Assembly (NCBI GenBank): GCA_009760855.2
Contig: WPIO01000012.1
Location: forward strand, 3,093,501 to 3,157,500
Direction: 5' to 3'
Origin: Cristatella mucedo
Lineage: Eukaryota; Bryozoa; Phylactolaemata; Cristatellidae
DNA: 64,000 bases
Each line of letters starts with the position of its first letter. Positions within the stretch are counted from its first letter, which is position 1. A program made the position numbers and the translations under genes. Shown one piece after another: positions 1 through 42,419 of this stretch. The notes beneath the pieces are model-generated. The model did no database searches and was not told the DNA's origin. It worked only from the letters and a program-made list of their open reading frames with translations.

Positions 1-1016
1 CCCATCGAGATAGGACCTGAACCATTGCAATACAATACCAGTAATTCCCAGGTGGGATGAGAGATTGCCGACATTCGATCCGGATATCGGAAAATTTCTT
101 GACATTAAATGACTGTTGAACGGAACTGCTGCTCATATGACACCCCAAGCGTGTGGCTGGATTAGAAGGCTTTGCTCTTCTAATTGGTGATGGTGTTGTA
201 GACCATCACAGCGTGCTCGAAATTCAGGTATCGTTTTCGACAATTGCCTAAATTTTAAAAGCTACAGTCAGAAGACTGCTTCTACAGTTAGCCATCACGT
301 CCGATCCTTATCAAAGATTCAAAGCTGTCTTTTAGGGTGGCTTGCAAACAATTTGACTAGCTCCATAGTTCTGTCTGAGCTAGATTATTGTAATTCCTTT
401 TTGGCTGGGCTACCAAAAAAGCAACTAGGCGACTGCAGATGGCTATGAATATGGCTGCAAGGCTAGTTTGCAAATGCCAGAAATGTGACCATGTGTCTCT
501 TTTGCTAAAAAGAGCTTTGATGGCTGCCGGTTGATCAAAGAATACGGAGCTTAATCTTACGCTGACACACAAGGCCAGCGACGGCTCGGCTCTTCCATAC
601 CTAGCTGAACTGCTGCATCAGTTTCAGCCTCCTCGTGCCCTCAGGTCATCTATGGACAATAAATTATCTGTTCCATTCCTCCACTTAAAGGCCGTTGGCG
701 ACAGAAGCTTTAGCTCTGTAGGTCCTAGACTGTGGAACTTGCTTCCACAATTCTTATGTAACGACAACTACTCTCCTGCTGCCGACTAGGGCTCATCATT
801 TCCAGCAGTCCTGAGCTGCTATTTCCATGCTACTCACAACCTCAGCTGCTCTCCTGACTCTGCTATGCTTCCCACTATCTCTTCGTTGCGTGAGATGAAT
901 TCAGTTGGCTACCGAATGCGTATCGAAAGCCGTTTAGGCTGTGAATGCACTATACAAAACTCCTGTATAACACCTACACAGTCTTTGTGGAGTTTTAGAC
1001 ATAGATACAGTACTGT
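1..1016 (+). mobile_element. L2-type LINE family A, 3' end, decayed
   Basis: Broken reading frames carry the reverse-transcriptase tail of L2/CR1-type LINEs (LDYCNS, LAGLP, MAARLV, then a DNKL..PFL..K..GDRSFSS-like block). The copy ends with the family's 3' sequence CTATACAAAACTCC and the TTTGTGGAG box. The left end is cut by the window. Confidence 0.75.
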
Positions 1017-2738
1017 AGATTGGAGGTTCGGCCTAGGCTGAGACTTTTAGACAGTAGTCTAAAGCCACCCTCCGTACACATTTCAAAGTACTTTGGCATG
1101 CTATATCATGCGATGTAACTCTGTAACTCTGTAACTTGAGTCCATGCCAGCCCGAAATGCACTCATTGCCAATCGAGTAGAGGCCATGCCTTATTATCTT
1201 TAGTGCTTCAACTACCCGTGCTTTGGTGGTCATGCTATTGAAATTGTTTGTTGGGTTGCTGTGTTTATTTGGGCATCAATTTCACTTTGGACTCTCCAGC
1301 TAGATTTCAAAAACTGCCTACACCAATACTCGATCGGGCAGCAGCTATATTTGGGTGGTTTTGGCAAAACTTGCGGCCTCTTGCATATTTATTTATATAA
1401 TTTTAATGATATTTAGTATACACTGGTGGAGTCATACGTTTAAGTATGATGTGCTTACCTTAACTGATTAGCTTGCTATTGTAATTAGTCACATAATGTT
1501 TTCAGAAGGCATTCCTTCGCATGGGCTTACGGTTATGGTTGTAGGTGAATCTGTTAAATTTCAGTATTCATTCTAAATGACTTGGGCTAATGGAAGTGAT
1601 ACGAAAATAATTTTGGATAACTTCATGTATGCTGGTTTATATGGACATCCACCATCCTCATGCAGCCACTGTTAATGTAGTGCCTCAGGTCAGACTCGTA
1701 AGATTATTTGATTAGTTTCCAATTGTGTTCCTCACTCCAGAACATCATTAGGGTTTTCGAATTGGTTCCGATCAGGGCCCCTGAATGGAAATAGTAATAG
1801 TCAGTACAGGATGCTCGTGATCCAAAACATTGTCAAGAAATTCTCTCACCAGCCATGCGGTGTGATTAGGATCTTTAAAAACTCAGCATTCTCGGGACCA
1901 TTGCACTCAAATAGCAGCATTTTCCTAATGGTGTTGAATTATTTGTGCTGGTTCACATTGCCTTCTATTCGCTAGAGAGCTCTGGTGCCAGATCCTGTGC
2001 AATAAATCCCTTGCCATCAATCTGCCCCCCTCCGACTTTTACTGTCATACGACAGCCATTGTGTTCCGCATCAGTAGTACACCACTTCACCTCTGCTCTC
2101 CCACCAGCATTACAAATATCCAAACTCTGATTAAGCACACATAATTCTGCCAGTCAGCCAAGGTCCGTTGGGCATGATCCCTAGCCCGCTGCATTGCCGA
2201 CGGCTTAGTTCGTGCTCTGTAGAAAGCAGGGGCTTGCACTGGGCATTCCCGGAGATTACACCAGGTTGTCGTTACCTCTGCAGAGTAGGTGCATTGCTCA
2301 GCCTAAAAAAACTTGTGTTGGAAGTTGAGTTGTCCCACCAACACTAAGCGAATCTGCTCTTCATGGCCTGCATTTTTATGGCCCAGTCGTCCAGATCGTT
2401 TGTCAGCATCTCGTGACAACTTCTGCGTTTCCATCTTATTGAGTTGCAGTTGCTTCTTGACATTGTAACATGGTATGCACTGCCCGGGAATTAGAGACCC
2501 CTTGCTGTGCACACATTGTTGTCACCTGCAAAAGGCAGTCCCCTAGTTTATCCAATCATAAAGGTAGAAATATCCCTTGCTTGGCCAATCCATCAGCACC
2601 CAGTAACTAGTCAGCCGGTTTGGCAGTAACTAGTAGTCATCTGAGCTAGCTCCGTGGGAAATACGTCTAGGCAGACAAAAGAGCTCTCTCTGACATGGAA
2701 TACTATTGCTATTTTTTCGAAGTATTCCCAGCACTGGG
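1017..2738. other. No gene recognised
   Basis: AT-rich spacer or intron of the upstream part of the ATRX gene. Short open frames only; no splice-flanked homologous exon seen. Confidence 0.5.
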
Positions 2739-2823
2739 TGTCTATATATATATATATATCTATATATATATATATATATATATCTATATATATATATATA
2801 TCTATATATATATATATATATAT
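2739..2823. repeat. (TA)n microsatellite
   Basis: About 85 bases of TA interrupted by TC at intervals. Confidence 0.95.
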
Positions 2824-2844
2824 CCCCGAAACGAGTTACATTAG

Positions 2845-2996
2845 CTGATTTGGATAGCATTTGTATAGCATCAGAAGAGCCTTAACGGCAATAGCCACGG
2901 CTTGCATTTGGGAATAAATGATCGCTTACTGCAGGACTCGAACCTACGACCTGGGTCGTGAAGAGTGAGCATCTTACCTCCCGAGTAGATGACATG
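2845..2996 (-). mobile_element. tRNA-derived SINE family S1
   Basis: Minus-strand copy with the B-box-like GGTTCGAGTCC (here CAGGACTCGAACC on +), the ACCTGGGTCGTGAAGAG middle and the AGAGCCTTAACGGC tail block typical of the other S1 copies. Confidence 0.7.
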
Positions 2997-3199
2997 TTAA
3001 GTGTATTTTTTTATTTCAATGTGATATTTCCTAGTAAAGTTTGCTTCTGCACCTCCATCTTGTGGGAACTACTGGGCTTGGTAATGCTTTATGTGGAGGT
3101 TAGGACGTGTGCTGCGTCTGAGCCACTCAGATCAGGAGGGTCTTAATCATCTGAATGCCCCCATTACCGACACTCTTACCTAATTGTATTCACATTATG

Positions 3200-3480
3200 T
3201 ATCATCTGTAACTCCACAAAGTCGTATATATTAATCAGGCATTGTGCTTTTAGAATTGTATGTAGTTTATTGAAAGCCTAGCTGGTTGAGGTGCCCTCAC
3301 GTTAGTCGGCAGTACAAGGAAAGGTGAGAAGCGTAGCCTGGTCAATAAGCCTATAATGGGAGTAAAAGTTGCTTGCTAGTGGCAGCAAAGGACAGCTGGA
3401 AAAGACTGGTTAGGTGGGCAGTCTTTTAGAAGATATTGTTGCTTCGCAAGAATGGGACTGCTAATTTATAGTTATGTAGT
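3200..3480 (-). mobile_element. L2-type LINE family A, 3' fragment
   Basis: Antisense copy of the family A tail (AACTCCACAAAGTCGTA on +) followed by degraded tail-proximal sequence including TTGCTTCGCAAGAAT. Confidence 0.6.
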
Positions 3481-3985
3481 TAAAATTTTGGTTTAAATCC
3501 GTTGATCACTGGGAGCCGTATCAGCTCTTTCGGTGCAGATACGTCGCTCAATTTTGTGGATTTATAGACCAACCCTGCGAAGAAATATCTGCATTTTATA
3601 CTTGACTTCCGGCCTATTGTTACTGTCCCACAGCCGATCGACCTGCTGCACCAGCTTTTAGGCCCTCTCCCCACCTCCCTCCCCTCTCCACACGGCTGAG
3701 GCAAAGCACTATAGACATAGACAGGTCTGTGGTGCTGACGCCAGCCAAGCACTCCCGTCGATTCTTTTGCTGTTATGCCGACGGAGCCATGGCAGCTTAC
3801 AAATATGGCTGGACGTGATTTGGAGGGGCTTTCCGACGACAAGCAGGGGGGGTCCTCGAGCTCATTCCATAATCAAGATTGCAGCTTGCTTCACGACGGC
3901 CTCGAGCAACCGGTGTCGTGCGATGCAGCATTGAGGCTCGATTGCTGCTGACTTGACAGCGCCGTCCGCATTCACGCTGCTCTAG
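3481..3985. other. Intron-like sequence, nothing recognised
   Basis: About 500 bases before the first ATRX exon; no exon supported. Confidence 0.4.
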
Positions 3986-33990
<30,005 letters not shown>

Positions 33991-34647
33991 CGACGAGGGT
34001 GAGCTCTAAAGAGGCTGCGCCAGGTGAGGTCGGCGCGCCTGCCAAGGTCTCGCGTTGCAGTGCTAGCCGTCGCAGACGACTGAGGTCCGCCGCCTGGTCA
34101 GGGCGTTCTTTGGCAATCAGGAGCCCTGCGGATCTCACTTCGTGATTCCCTTATTGCCACCTTGACCCAACGCGAGGCCGGACCTACCTTGACCTGACCG
34201 GGTTTTGAATCCTGGCTTGCCTTGACCTGACGTGGTCCCAAGCTTGGGCTTGAACAATGCTCCTCTGCAGCGGTCGGCCCGCGGCTCCTGCCGATTCCTT
34301 CGTCCTGCACCTTCCTTGCTGACCTTCCTGCGCTGTCCGTAAGGCCCTGTGGCAGGCTGTCCTGCCGCCACCCGCCAGCAAGGCGCTCTGGCGCCCCAGA
34401 GTTCTTCATGGTCACATGCTCCGGTGCCCAGAGCGCTTCACTCCTCAAGAACCCAGAGGACGTGACGTGGGTCAAGGGCTGCTTGCCATTCGATGCCTCT
34501 CTTCTGCGCGCCTGGCTGTTCGGTTGCCTTAGGAGATGTCGTCATTCTCCTGTGGGGGTGGCCTCTCTGGCCTAGGCTTAGTCCTGGACATGCCTTTGCC
34601 TGTGTGGTCGTATGGCAAAGCAGATGTGGCTTCCGCTGTGCTGTGAT

Positions 34648-34735
34648 ATAATAATAATGCACTTGATAAAGCGCCCTCAGAGAACTCAATCTCTTTCTAG
34701 GCGCTTTACATTTGCTGGAAAGGGAAATTGCAGCG
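34648..34735 (-). mobile_element. L2-type LINE family B, 3' tail fragment
   Basis: ATAATAATGCACTTGATAAA then the CAGAGAACTCAATCTC stem; very short copy inside the putative ATRX 3' UTR. Confidence 0.8.
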
Positions 34736-35170
34736 CTGCTCGCGACACTGCAGTGTAGCGTCACTCTGCCTTTTTCTTTCAGAGCATAAGCGTAAGTGAC
34801 TTCGTTATTTATTCCTGGTGCATTGGGCAGTCGGATTGCCTAAGCTGGACCGATGGAGAGGATGTGATGGCCGTAGCGGAACCGTGCTAGCAGACGACCA
34901 GCTGGCTGGTTTCCGAGCCAGCCGTGCCGTACCACGTGCTTGCAAACTCCGGGGGGGGGGTGCACTGGGGCCGTGCCAGAGCTGCAACTTGTAACCTGCC
35001 ACCCTTGCCGCTCCTTCCGCATCGTCTGCTGTCTGCTCAGTGGATAGAATTCCGTGCGCCCAGGCCGGTCCCGCCCCTCGAGTGTGCACAAAAGTGCTTT
35101 ACACACTGCAAACCTTTGTTATTTGTCTCGGGCTATGCCTACTCAAATTAGCAACCTTAAGTTGAGCTTT

Positions 35171-35176
35171 AATAAA
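35171..35176 (+). terminator. Candidate poly(A) signal downstream of the ATRX gene
   Basis: AATAAA inside CTTTAATAAACATAATA, the first perfect signal I noticed after the stop at 33990. If used it would give a 3' UTR of about 1.2 kb containing an antisense L2 tail (34648-34735). Confidence 0.35.
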
Positions 35177-35509
35177 CATAATATAAATATCGTCCGGAGC
35201 AACTTTGTCAATTAGCAGCGATGCGCTCGGGACTCGGTGCTGTGGGATGTGCACCTTCACTGGCATTCTGCCGGCCATTGATGCTAACGTCAGCAGTAAA
35301 GATGTCAAGGCAAAATTTCATCATTCTGTGCTCTGGGCCGCTCAACCACTGATGGCCTAGCCCCAGTGTGGGACACGACAATGGGGGTCGGTTACTAGTC
35401 GTGCGACCTACAGCTGGCCTGAATATGCTTCAACTGAGTTGTCTTCAAGTGTGGTCTGAGTAGCTGCCTGAATTTGACGTCTTTCTGCTAGCTTGCAGGG
35501 GAAAGATCA

Positions 35510-35645
35510 GCTGTTTCAACGGCCTCATCGATGTAGCAACGGCAGAGTTTTTGCTGCAATCAATCACCCCTCCCCCACTCTTGCAGTGAGCAATTAAGGA
35601 TTGCCAGCTGATTGACTCGACTCACGACCTCGAAGTTATGTGAAT
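35510..35645 (-). mobile_element. SINE S1-like, heavily diverged
   Basis: Same order as S1 on the minus strand (CAGCTGTTTCAACGGCCTC, CTTGCAGTGAGC, GACTCGACTCACGACCTCG) with many changes. Confidence 0.4.
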
Positions 35646-36664
35646 TATTTTTTAGAAAACCCTATTAGTATGGAGTTTACTGCAGTGTGACTGAAAAGCA
35701 TTGGTTACCACCGTACGTCACCAACGGCTAAGTTGTCGGCGCAAATGGGCTCTTCATGCTGCTGCGACAGATAGGCCGTTGACTAATCGCTTATTCTGAG
35801 TGTCATGTCAAAAACTGGCCCTTTATGAGCATGCTAACTAGGTCATTATGTCCCCCAAGGGCTTCAGTAGACATGCTTCGCTCTATAATCATTATACCCG
35901 TTTGGTTTGGAGCAGCAAATTATTAAATTTATAAGGATCAAAGGTAGGTGCATGCAATTGTTTGATGCGCTGGTGTGCGGCCACATGCCTCTGCCACGTG
36001 ACTCGGGGATCAACCGTGGACGTCTTATCAGCAATAAGGAAGGAGATAGCTTTGCTGCTGTTTTCTTAGCGACCTGCCCCTGAGCGGTTGCTCAATACTC
36101 GACCGTGTGGACGAGTTGCAGTCACGAGGGAGGCATCGCCGGTCGCCTCTTGGGAGTTCTGCTCTGCTCTGCTTGCTATGTAAAGGAACGTGAGCAACCA
36201 ACCGTGGCCAGGCCTGATATTGTCGGATCAGATGAATGCGGTGGCGGCCGGATTCTGAGAGGGACAGCTGCTTTATGGCTGCATGCGAGCTAGCCGCTTG
36301 TTTCCCGAAGCCGCTCTCTCTCCTTGCAAGATGCCCACGATCGACCCGGGAAGCCCAACTATTTACGACCAGCTGAGCCGACACAAGCTCTCGTATCCGT
36401 GAGCTCCTGCCGCAAGCCAGCTGGGCAAGCGAGGATCGCATTGCTCTGCTCCTAACTCTCCTACTTGAAACTTTCAGCCTGTGCCGAGTGCAGTGCGACC
36501 GACAGAGAACCGACACTCGGAGCCACGACGGTACCTCACGTCGAGGACTTGCTCGATGATTGCTCGGTGCCGACGGATTAGGCAGAGCTCTATCGGTAGC
36601 CCCTCCTATCAGCACCAAATGTGCGAATGCTCTCAATTTGTCTATCTCTTTTTGCCTGTCAGTT

Positions 36665-36666
<2 letters not shown>
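35646..36666. other. Intergenic sequence, no gene seen
   Basis: A GC-richer patch with a minus-strand open frame (36028-36636) has no homology I can recognise. Confidence 0.4.

Positions 36667-36736
<70 letters not shown>
36667..36736. repeat. (CT)n microsatellite
   Basis: About 70 bases of pure CT. Confidence 0.97.
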
Positions 36737-36739
<3 letters not shown>

Positions 36740-37853
36740 GTTGCTCTCTCACTGGCTGAACGACCGGTCTTTTAGCTAGACTTGGCGACCATTGCCTGTT
36801 GGATTCCCATGCGATCATCTCGCGTAAGCACGACTGAATGCGTGCAGATGGCCGGTGGCTAAAGCATCGCCAGGCAGTGCTAGCCGGCGGTGCATTGTGC
36901 AGTACAGTGCCGCGAACAGAAAATAGTTTTTAACGCGTCCGTCGAAAGCAGCTTTGACTTGTCAGTTGAAAGTGGTTCGTGACGTCTTTCAAAAATGGTG
37001 AGTTGGTAAAACTTAAGCTCTGGTGTGGGAGGCCGTGGGCTGAACTCCGGATGCCGACAAGCTCTCTTTTCCTCCCTCGCCCAAAGTAGCAGATCCTTTG
37101 GGTTTCGGTATTGCCGATCGTTATGAATCTGGGCGTCGGCTAGGCGACATCTACCTTTACCACAGCAAAAAACGTCCGACGGACAGACAGCATGGAGGTG
37201 CATCTGAAGGTTGCAAAGTCTATGGCACGGGTGGGGGGGCTGTGACCAGATGTAAACGGCGATCGTCCGACGGGGTGATTCGGTCCAGGCTGCTGCAGCA
37301 CTCGATCGATCCCGTGGCAGCGGCGGCCGCCAGCATTTCCCTCGAGCCTCGCCTCGCCGTCGTTTTCCTTTCAAAAAGGGATGCCACGTACTGAACTTCG
37401 TCGGCTCCCCATTCACGCTGACTACCCGGCTGTACGACGCTTATCGCAGCCGAGGGCCTTTCCCGAACCTTAACCCTTCCCTTATCTCCGTTAGCTCCAG
37501 GTCAGCGCTAGTTTCGCCCAAATTGGGTGCCAACATGCTCATTTAGCAGCACGAGCATGATTAAGTTTGCAGTGTCTTTTCATGCATGCAGGTATAACTA
37601 TGCATGTAATTGCTTTTAAAGCATAACGTACGAAGTATACGTTCCTGTAGGTTGTAATTCTAGCTGATACGGCGTCGTCTATGGAAAGATAGAGCTCACT
37701 TAGTCTATTTAAGGATTGAGCAATCGGCGAAGTGCTCATAGAAAGAAGCTCATACGTCGTCCCTACGTCGTCGTTTGGCACAGAGCCAGCTCACTTCCCG
37801 CTCATCCTTCTGAACAAACGGCACCGTATTAGCTGTCGGAGTCAGGGAGATCG

Positions 37854-37856
<3 letters not shown>
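36737..37856. other. Intergenic sequence, no gene seen
   Basis: About 1.1 kb between two CT tracts; short open frames only. Confidence 0.4.

Positions 37857-37938
<82 letters not shown>
37857..37938. repeat. (CT)n microsatellite
   Basis: About 82 bases of pure CT, followed directly by a SINE S2 tail. Confidence 0.97.
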
Positions 37939-37942
<4 letters not shown>

Positions 37943-37990
37943 GGATAGAGATTAAGCTCTCTTAAGGTGCTATACAAATGCTATACAAAT
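37939..37990 (+). mobile_element. SINE S2 tail fragment
   Basis: GGATAGAGATTAAGCTCTCT then AAGGTGCTATACAAATGC; only the LINE-like tail remains, then an AT-rich stretch to about 38150. Confidence 0.65.
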
Positions 37991-38149
37991 TCATATACAT
38001 AATGCACATATGTATATGTGTGTATATATATACATGCATATGTGCGTGTATGTGTAATTGCACAGATTTAAATATACTTAATTACTTATATTTCTATGTA
38101 CGTATGTGTAACTAAAATGTTTTTAAATATTAACGTTCATATATACATA

Positions 38150-38735
38150 AGCCGGCGGTGCCGTGCCTTGCCGGGGTCGCGGGTGCTACCCGGACCTCCC
38201 GGTTCAGGTACAGGGACTACACGCCTTCCGAGCCGGTAATGGCGTATGAGACGCCAAGCAGCTTCAATGCCGTTTGCTCTGCGCGTGGAACGCCGAGGTC
38301 CGTCAGGCAAGCTTCATTGCTCGGCCACAAGCGGCCTCGAGCTTCGACCGTTCGAAATGGAACGGTGTCACACACCGCCGACCGGTAGCCCGCGATCAGG
38401 ACAAGGAATGGGCAATTGCTGCACACGCCAGGGTATCGTCGCGGGCCGTCTAATGGTGCCGTCACATCAACGATTACAATATCGAAGCATTGCGCATCGC
38501 AAGGTCTGGCTCTCAAGCTGGACCATCGGCAAGCGGGAGGGCGCGGCCTGCCGACATGCAGGTGAGCGAGGTGGCCGGGAGAGCTCTGACTGTGCGGCCC
38601 AGAACCAGGTTATGTGGGGCCGCGATCGCACGCAGCATCAACCGGCGGTGGCTCAGCACGTGGCAAACGGTCTTTGCCTCCGTGTGGTATAGGCGGCAGC
38701 TGGTAACCGTCCCAGGGTATGGCTGACTTCTAGCG
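38150..38735 (-). mobile_element. Decayed 3' end of a restriction-like-endonuclease non-LTR retrotransposon (R2 superclade type)
   Basis: Read on the minus strand. A CCHC-like knuckle comes first (SCRLYHTEAKTVCHVLSHRR, then HNLVLGRTVRALP, about 38610-38710, with two Cys replaced). Next is EPDLAM in one frame (about 38513-38496), then, after a frameshift, FDIVIVDVTAPLD and VPFRTVEARGRLWPSNEACL followed by TDLGVPRAEQ, SYAITGS and SLYLN. This order, with PD-x-VDVT, is the C-terminal zinc knuckle plus PD-(D/E)XK endonuclease of R2/R4/NeSL-type elements. It carries in-frame stops and a frameshift, so it is dead. The clade within this group is uncertain. Confidence 0.7.
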
Positions 38736-38739
38736 GCAG

Positions 38740-38875
38740 CCACTGGCGAAGTCTGCTGGCTACCGAAAGCCGCTTGAGCTGTGAGTTCGCTATACAAAGC
38801 TCTCTTGCGTAACACCCGCATAGTCTTCGTGGCTTTGTGGAGATACTGACGGAAATGTAATGAAATGTAATGTGC
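38740..38875 (+). mobile_element. L2-type LINE family A, 3' tail
   Basis: GGCTACCGAAAGCCGCTTGA, CGCTATACAAAGCTCTC and CTTTGTGGAGATACTGACGG, then ATGTAATG repeats. Confidence 0.8.
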
Positions 38876-38912
38876 ATTACAGTACATTGCATGTATACAT
38901 GCATTATTTCTG

Positions 38913-39022
38913 CTAGTACAAAGCCGCGAGTACTATATGGGTGTTACGCTCTAGTTATTGATAGCGAACCTAAAAGCCCACGAGACTTTCCGCTTCGCAT
39001 TCGCGGTAGCCAACAGATCCAA
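38913..39022 (-). mobile_element. L2-type LINE family A, 3' tail, diverged
   Basis: Antisense tail: ACAAAGCCGCGAGTACTATA, GGGTGTTACGCTC, then TTCGCATTCGCGGTAGCCAA. Confidence 0.6.
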
Positions 39023-39542
39023 GGTTTCTGTCGCTTTATTTTAGGTCACTTCATTCTTTGGCTCCAGCCCATCTCTCAGATCTACTCCCCCACCCACCAG
39101 CCCAAGCATCGTACCACCCGCTTTTCGGAATCCAATAGTTTAACAATACCTCGTACAAACCTCAAATCCTTTGGAGACCGTGCATTTAGTTCGTATGCTC
39201 CCAAAGCCTGGAACTCCCTCCCGACTTGCGTCAGAACATCTCCTGACTTGACCACATTTAAAAAGAACTTTAAAACGCCTATTTAGGACAGCATTTAGTG
39301 GGTCCCTGTGATTCTTCCTTCATGTGCTTATTCGTGCAGACACTGTGCAGGCTGCCACTAACCACACTTGCATGCTGACCCTGTGCATGTCACCCCTAAC
39401 CATGTTATTATTGTTGTTGATCAAGCATGATATTACTCACCATTCAATCGCGTTTCCCTTTGTAGCAAATGTAAAGCGCCTAGAAAGAGATTGAGTTCTC
39501 TGAGGGCATTTTATCGAGTGCATTATCATTATTATTATTATT
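39023..39542 (+). mobile_element. L2-type LINE family B, 3' end
   Basis: It encodes a frame with IPRTNLKSFGDRAFSSYAPK and AWNSLPTCVRTSPDLTTFKK. The 3' tail follows, with AAAGAGATTGAGTTCTCTGA and an (ATT)n end. Confidence 0.88.
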
Positions 39543-39595
39543 ACGAAACAGAGATAAAGTAAAAAGCGTTGCTGAGGGCAGTAGAGGAAGTGAGT

Positions 39596-40440
39596 AATAA
39601 TAATAATAATAATACTGTACTTGATAAAGCGCCCTCAGAGAACTTAATCTCTTTCTAGGCGCTTTACATTTGCTGCAAAGGGAAATGCAATTAAATGGTA
39701 AGTAAAATCATGCTTGAAAAACAAACAAAATGAATAACATGGTTAGGGGTGACATGCACAGGGTCAGCATGTGAATGTGGTCAGTGGCAGCCTGCACAGT
39801 GTCAGCACGCATATGCACATCAAGGACGAATCACAGGGATCCACTAAATGCTGTCCTAAATAGGCGTTTTAAAGTTCTTTTTAATGTGGTCAAGTCAGGA
39901 GATGTTCTGACGCAAGTCGGGAGGGAGTTCCAGGCTTTGGGAGCATACGAACTACATGCACGGTCTCCAAAGGATTTGAGGTTTCTACGAGGTATTTCTA
40001 GACTGTTGGATTCCGAAAAGCCGGTGGTACGATGCTTGGCCGGATGGGGGAGTATGTCGGAGAGATAGGCTGGAGCCATAGAATGAAGGGACCTAAAAGT
40101 GAGCGACAAGACCTTAAAGTCAATCCGTTGCTTGACTGGTAGCCAGTGCAGGTCGGCGAGAAGTGGAGTAATGTGGCAACTACGACGCTCACGACAGACA
40201 AGCCTAGCTGCAGAGTTTTGCACAAGCTGCAATCGCCTGATCGCACATGCTGGTAGGCCAGTAAGCAGTGAGTTGCAGAAGTCGAGACGGGATGTCACGA
40301 ATGCATGGACCAACTTAGAAGTGGTATCCTTATCTAAACAAGCCCGAATTTTAGCAATATTATGAAGCTGAAAATAGGCAGATTTGACCGTGGAGCTGAT
40401 ATGGTCGTCTAACGAGAGGTCGCTTTGGAATATGCTTTAT
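39596..40440 (-). mobile_element. L2-type LINE family B, 3' end
   Basis: An open frame (39831-40313, minus) reads VHAFVTSRLDFCNSLLTGLP, RLVCRERRSCHITPLLADLH and LPTCVRTSPDLTTLKR, with only the 3' third present. The tail at 39596 is (ATA)n. It lies head-to-head with the copy at 39023-39542: the two 3' tails face each other across about 55 bases. Confidence 0.9.
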
Positions 40441-42049
40441 TAAGTACAGTATTATAGTAATATGGAAGTAGCAGGGACAAGACGGCTGGAAAGGATGAGG
40501 CACAGTTAACAGTACATGAGAAGAGAAGATGTCGTCGCGTAGCGTGAGCTTAATTTCAGAGCGGTGGCGCCATTGCTAGTCGCAAGCAGCAAGAGTCTAC
40601 TGTTAGAGAGATGAGTTGGACTTGGGAATTCTGAGCCGGAAGCAGCCGAGTGCTGCACCACGCCGTCTAGCGAATCACCTCCAAGCTGTGCACTCGCAGC
40701 GAACAACCGGAAGAGCTCTCTAGTTCTCTCCAAAAATATGCATGTGTCTATGTTTTAGTCCCATAATGAAAAAGGAAACACCCGACTGGCCGTCTAGCAG
40801 ACTCGTACAGACTTTCAATATATAGCCGCGTCTTTTTTATGGCAGCACAACGGTCGTATGCACTCGTCACACTTCTGTTACTACCCTTTGCCGTAAGTGC
40901 CGCTGCTGACTTCATTCCGTGGTTTCCGCCGGCAAAAACTGCATTCGGCTCCTTCGGGTATTTGTACGAGTACGTGTGTACTGACTGACATTGAGATTGC
41001 CGCTTTGCCACCGGAAGCAGCTCGAGGCCGGCGGTCGTTGCGGGCTGCAGGCAGGAGGAGCATGCTGGCGGCTGCCCCGCGTCTGCCCAGCCGAGAGCGT
41101 GCTTACCGGCAGCTGGGTGTACGCTCGGGAGAGAGGGTTTCCTCTTGGATTGCACTGCCTCTCATTCTAAGACCCACCCGCCGTTGCGTTTCTCGACTGG
41201 GCGCACCGCTTTAAGCTACTGCCAACCAGAGCTGCCAGATGGCGGCGGCCGCGTTCGCGGCAGCTGAATTGCTTGCACTTAGTAACTGCTCGGCAGCATG
41301 GTTGCTCAACGTCATCGCATCGGTGCCACGGTCTCCTCCTACAGCCTCTCTTCTCCTTCACCGAGATCAGGCAATTCCGACTGCGACACGTGTCGACTGA
41401 CCAGATCTGCCGACGTCGGACGCGTACCGGCAGTCGGTTTCGCGAGCGTTTTCGGCCGATCTCCTTAAGATGTAGATGTGCAGATTTATCTGCCCTTTAG
41501 CCTACCAGTCAGCCGCTGCTTGGCGACCCCTTCTACTCAGCAGCATCCGGAAATCGAGACAAATCGTTAGGCGGGTTTTTATTTCTTCGCTGAGCGTGTC
41601 TTTCGTATGCGCTTAGGAGTCGCAGCCCACGTGACCACCGAGCAAGCTGTGGCCCGTTCTGTTTGGCCTGTACGGCCCAACTGCCGCTTGCCGCGGTGCT
41701 TGCCACGTTCCCGCTATTGCATAGACACGATTGAATGCAGTACTACTGCAGTCGACGAACAGTTTATAGTGCATAAGTATTCATCAATGTACTGAGAACA
41801 TTGGTTGGGCCATGGTGGAGGGTACCACCTCGTCGGCACCCAACTTTGCTCTACCCCAGCAGGCATCGAAGCGATAAAAATGGCCAAAGATTCATTGGAG
41901 AAACTATTCAACAGCCTGCTTAACAGCTAAGACTGCAGAACGGAAGATATCCGGTGGGGAGACGTAACTTGCTGTGGCAACAACGTCTAGTCACGTAGCA
42001 CCCGGAGCCGGGCTCCCGCGTACGCTGCTCACAGAAACTGTCAAGTACT
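40441..42049. other. Intergenic sequence, no gene seen
   Basis: About 1.6 kb, moderately GC-rich at 40.9-41.5 kb; open frames there show no homology. Confidence 0.4.
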
Positions 42050-42205
42050 ATTAATTTTATTAACAGCCCTATTGCATAGCGGCAGGAGAGTTTTAACGGC
42101 TTTCACCACCACTTGCAGTTGGCCATAAAGGATCTCTCACTGAAGGATTCGAACCCACGACCTGGGTCGTAGAGAGCGAGTACCTTACCTCATGAGCTAT
42201 GAAGA
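42050..42205 (-). mobile_element. tRNA-derived SINE family S1
   Basis: Antisense copy: GCGGCAGGAGAGTTTTAACG, GGATTCGAACCCACGACCTG and CCTTACCTCATGAGC. Confidence 0.8.
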
Positions 42206-42419
42206 AAAATAACTTCCAGCGAAGCATAAGTAGGCCAAAATCTCTATGTTAGCATAAGTTCAATTAAAGTATGCTTTCATGCGTCAGAGGAGGCCATGCA
42301 TTATGCCCGGCAAAAAAAATGTGTGTTTGAAAGGCTACTATGCATACAGAGAGGTTATGCATACAGAGAGGATGCATTTAGGGAGTTTCGAATGTACTTC
42401 ACCACATGAAAAAGGTGAG

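Noticed and set aside
2303-2512. Minus-strand frame with CIPCYNVKKQLQLNK, reminiscent of transposon-derived zinc motifs
   Set aside because: Only 69 codons with one CxxC; too little to name a family.
36028-36636. 202-codon minus-strand open frame
   Set aside because: Basic, Ser-rich, no domain or splice context; composition-driven.
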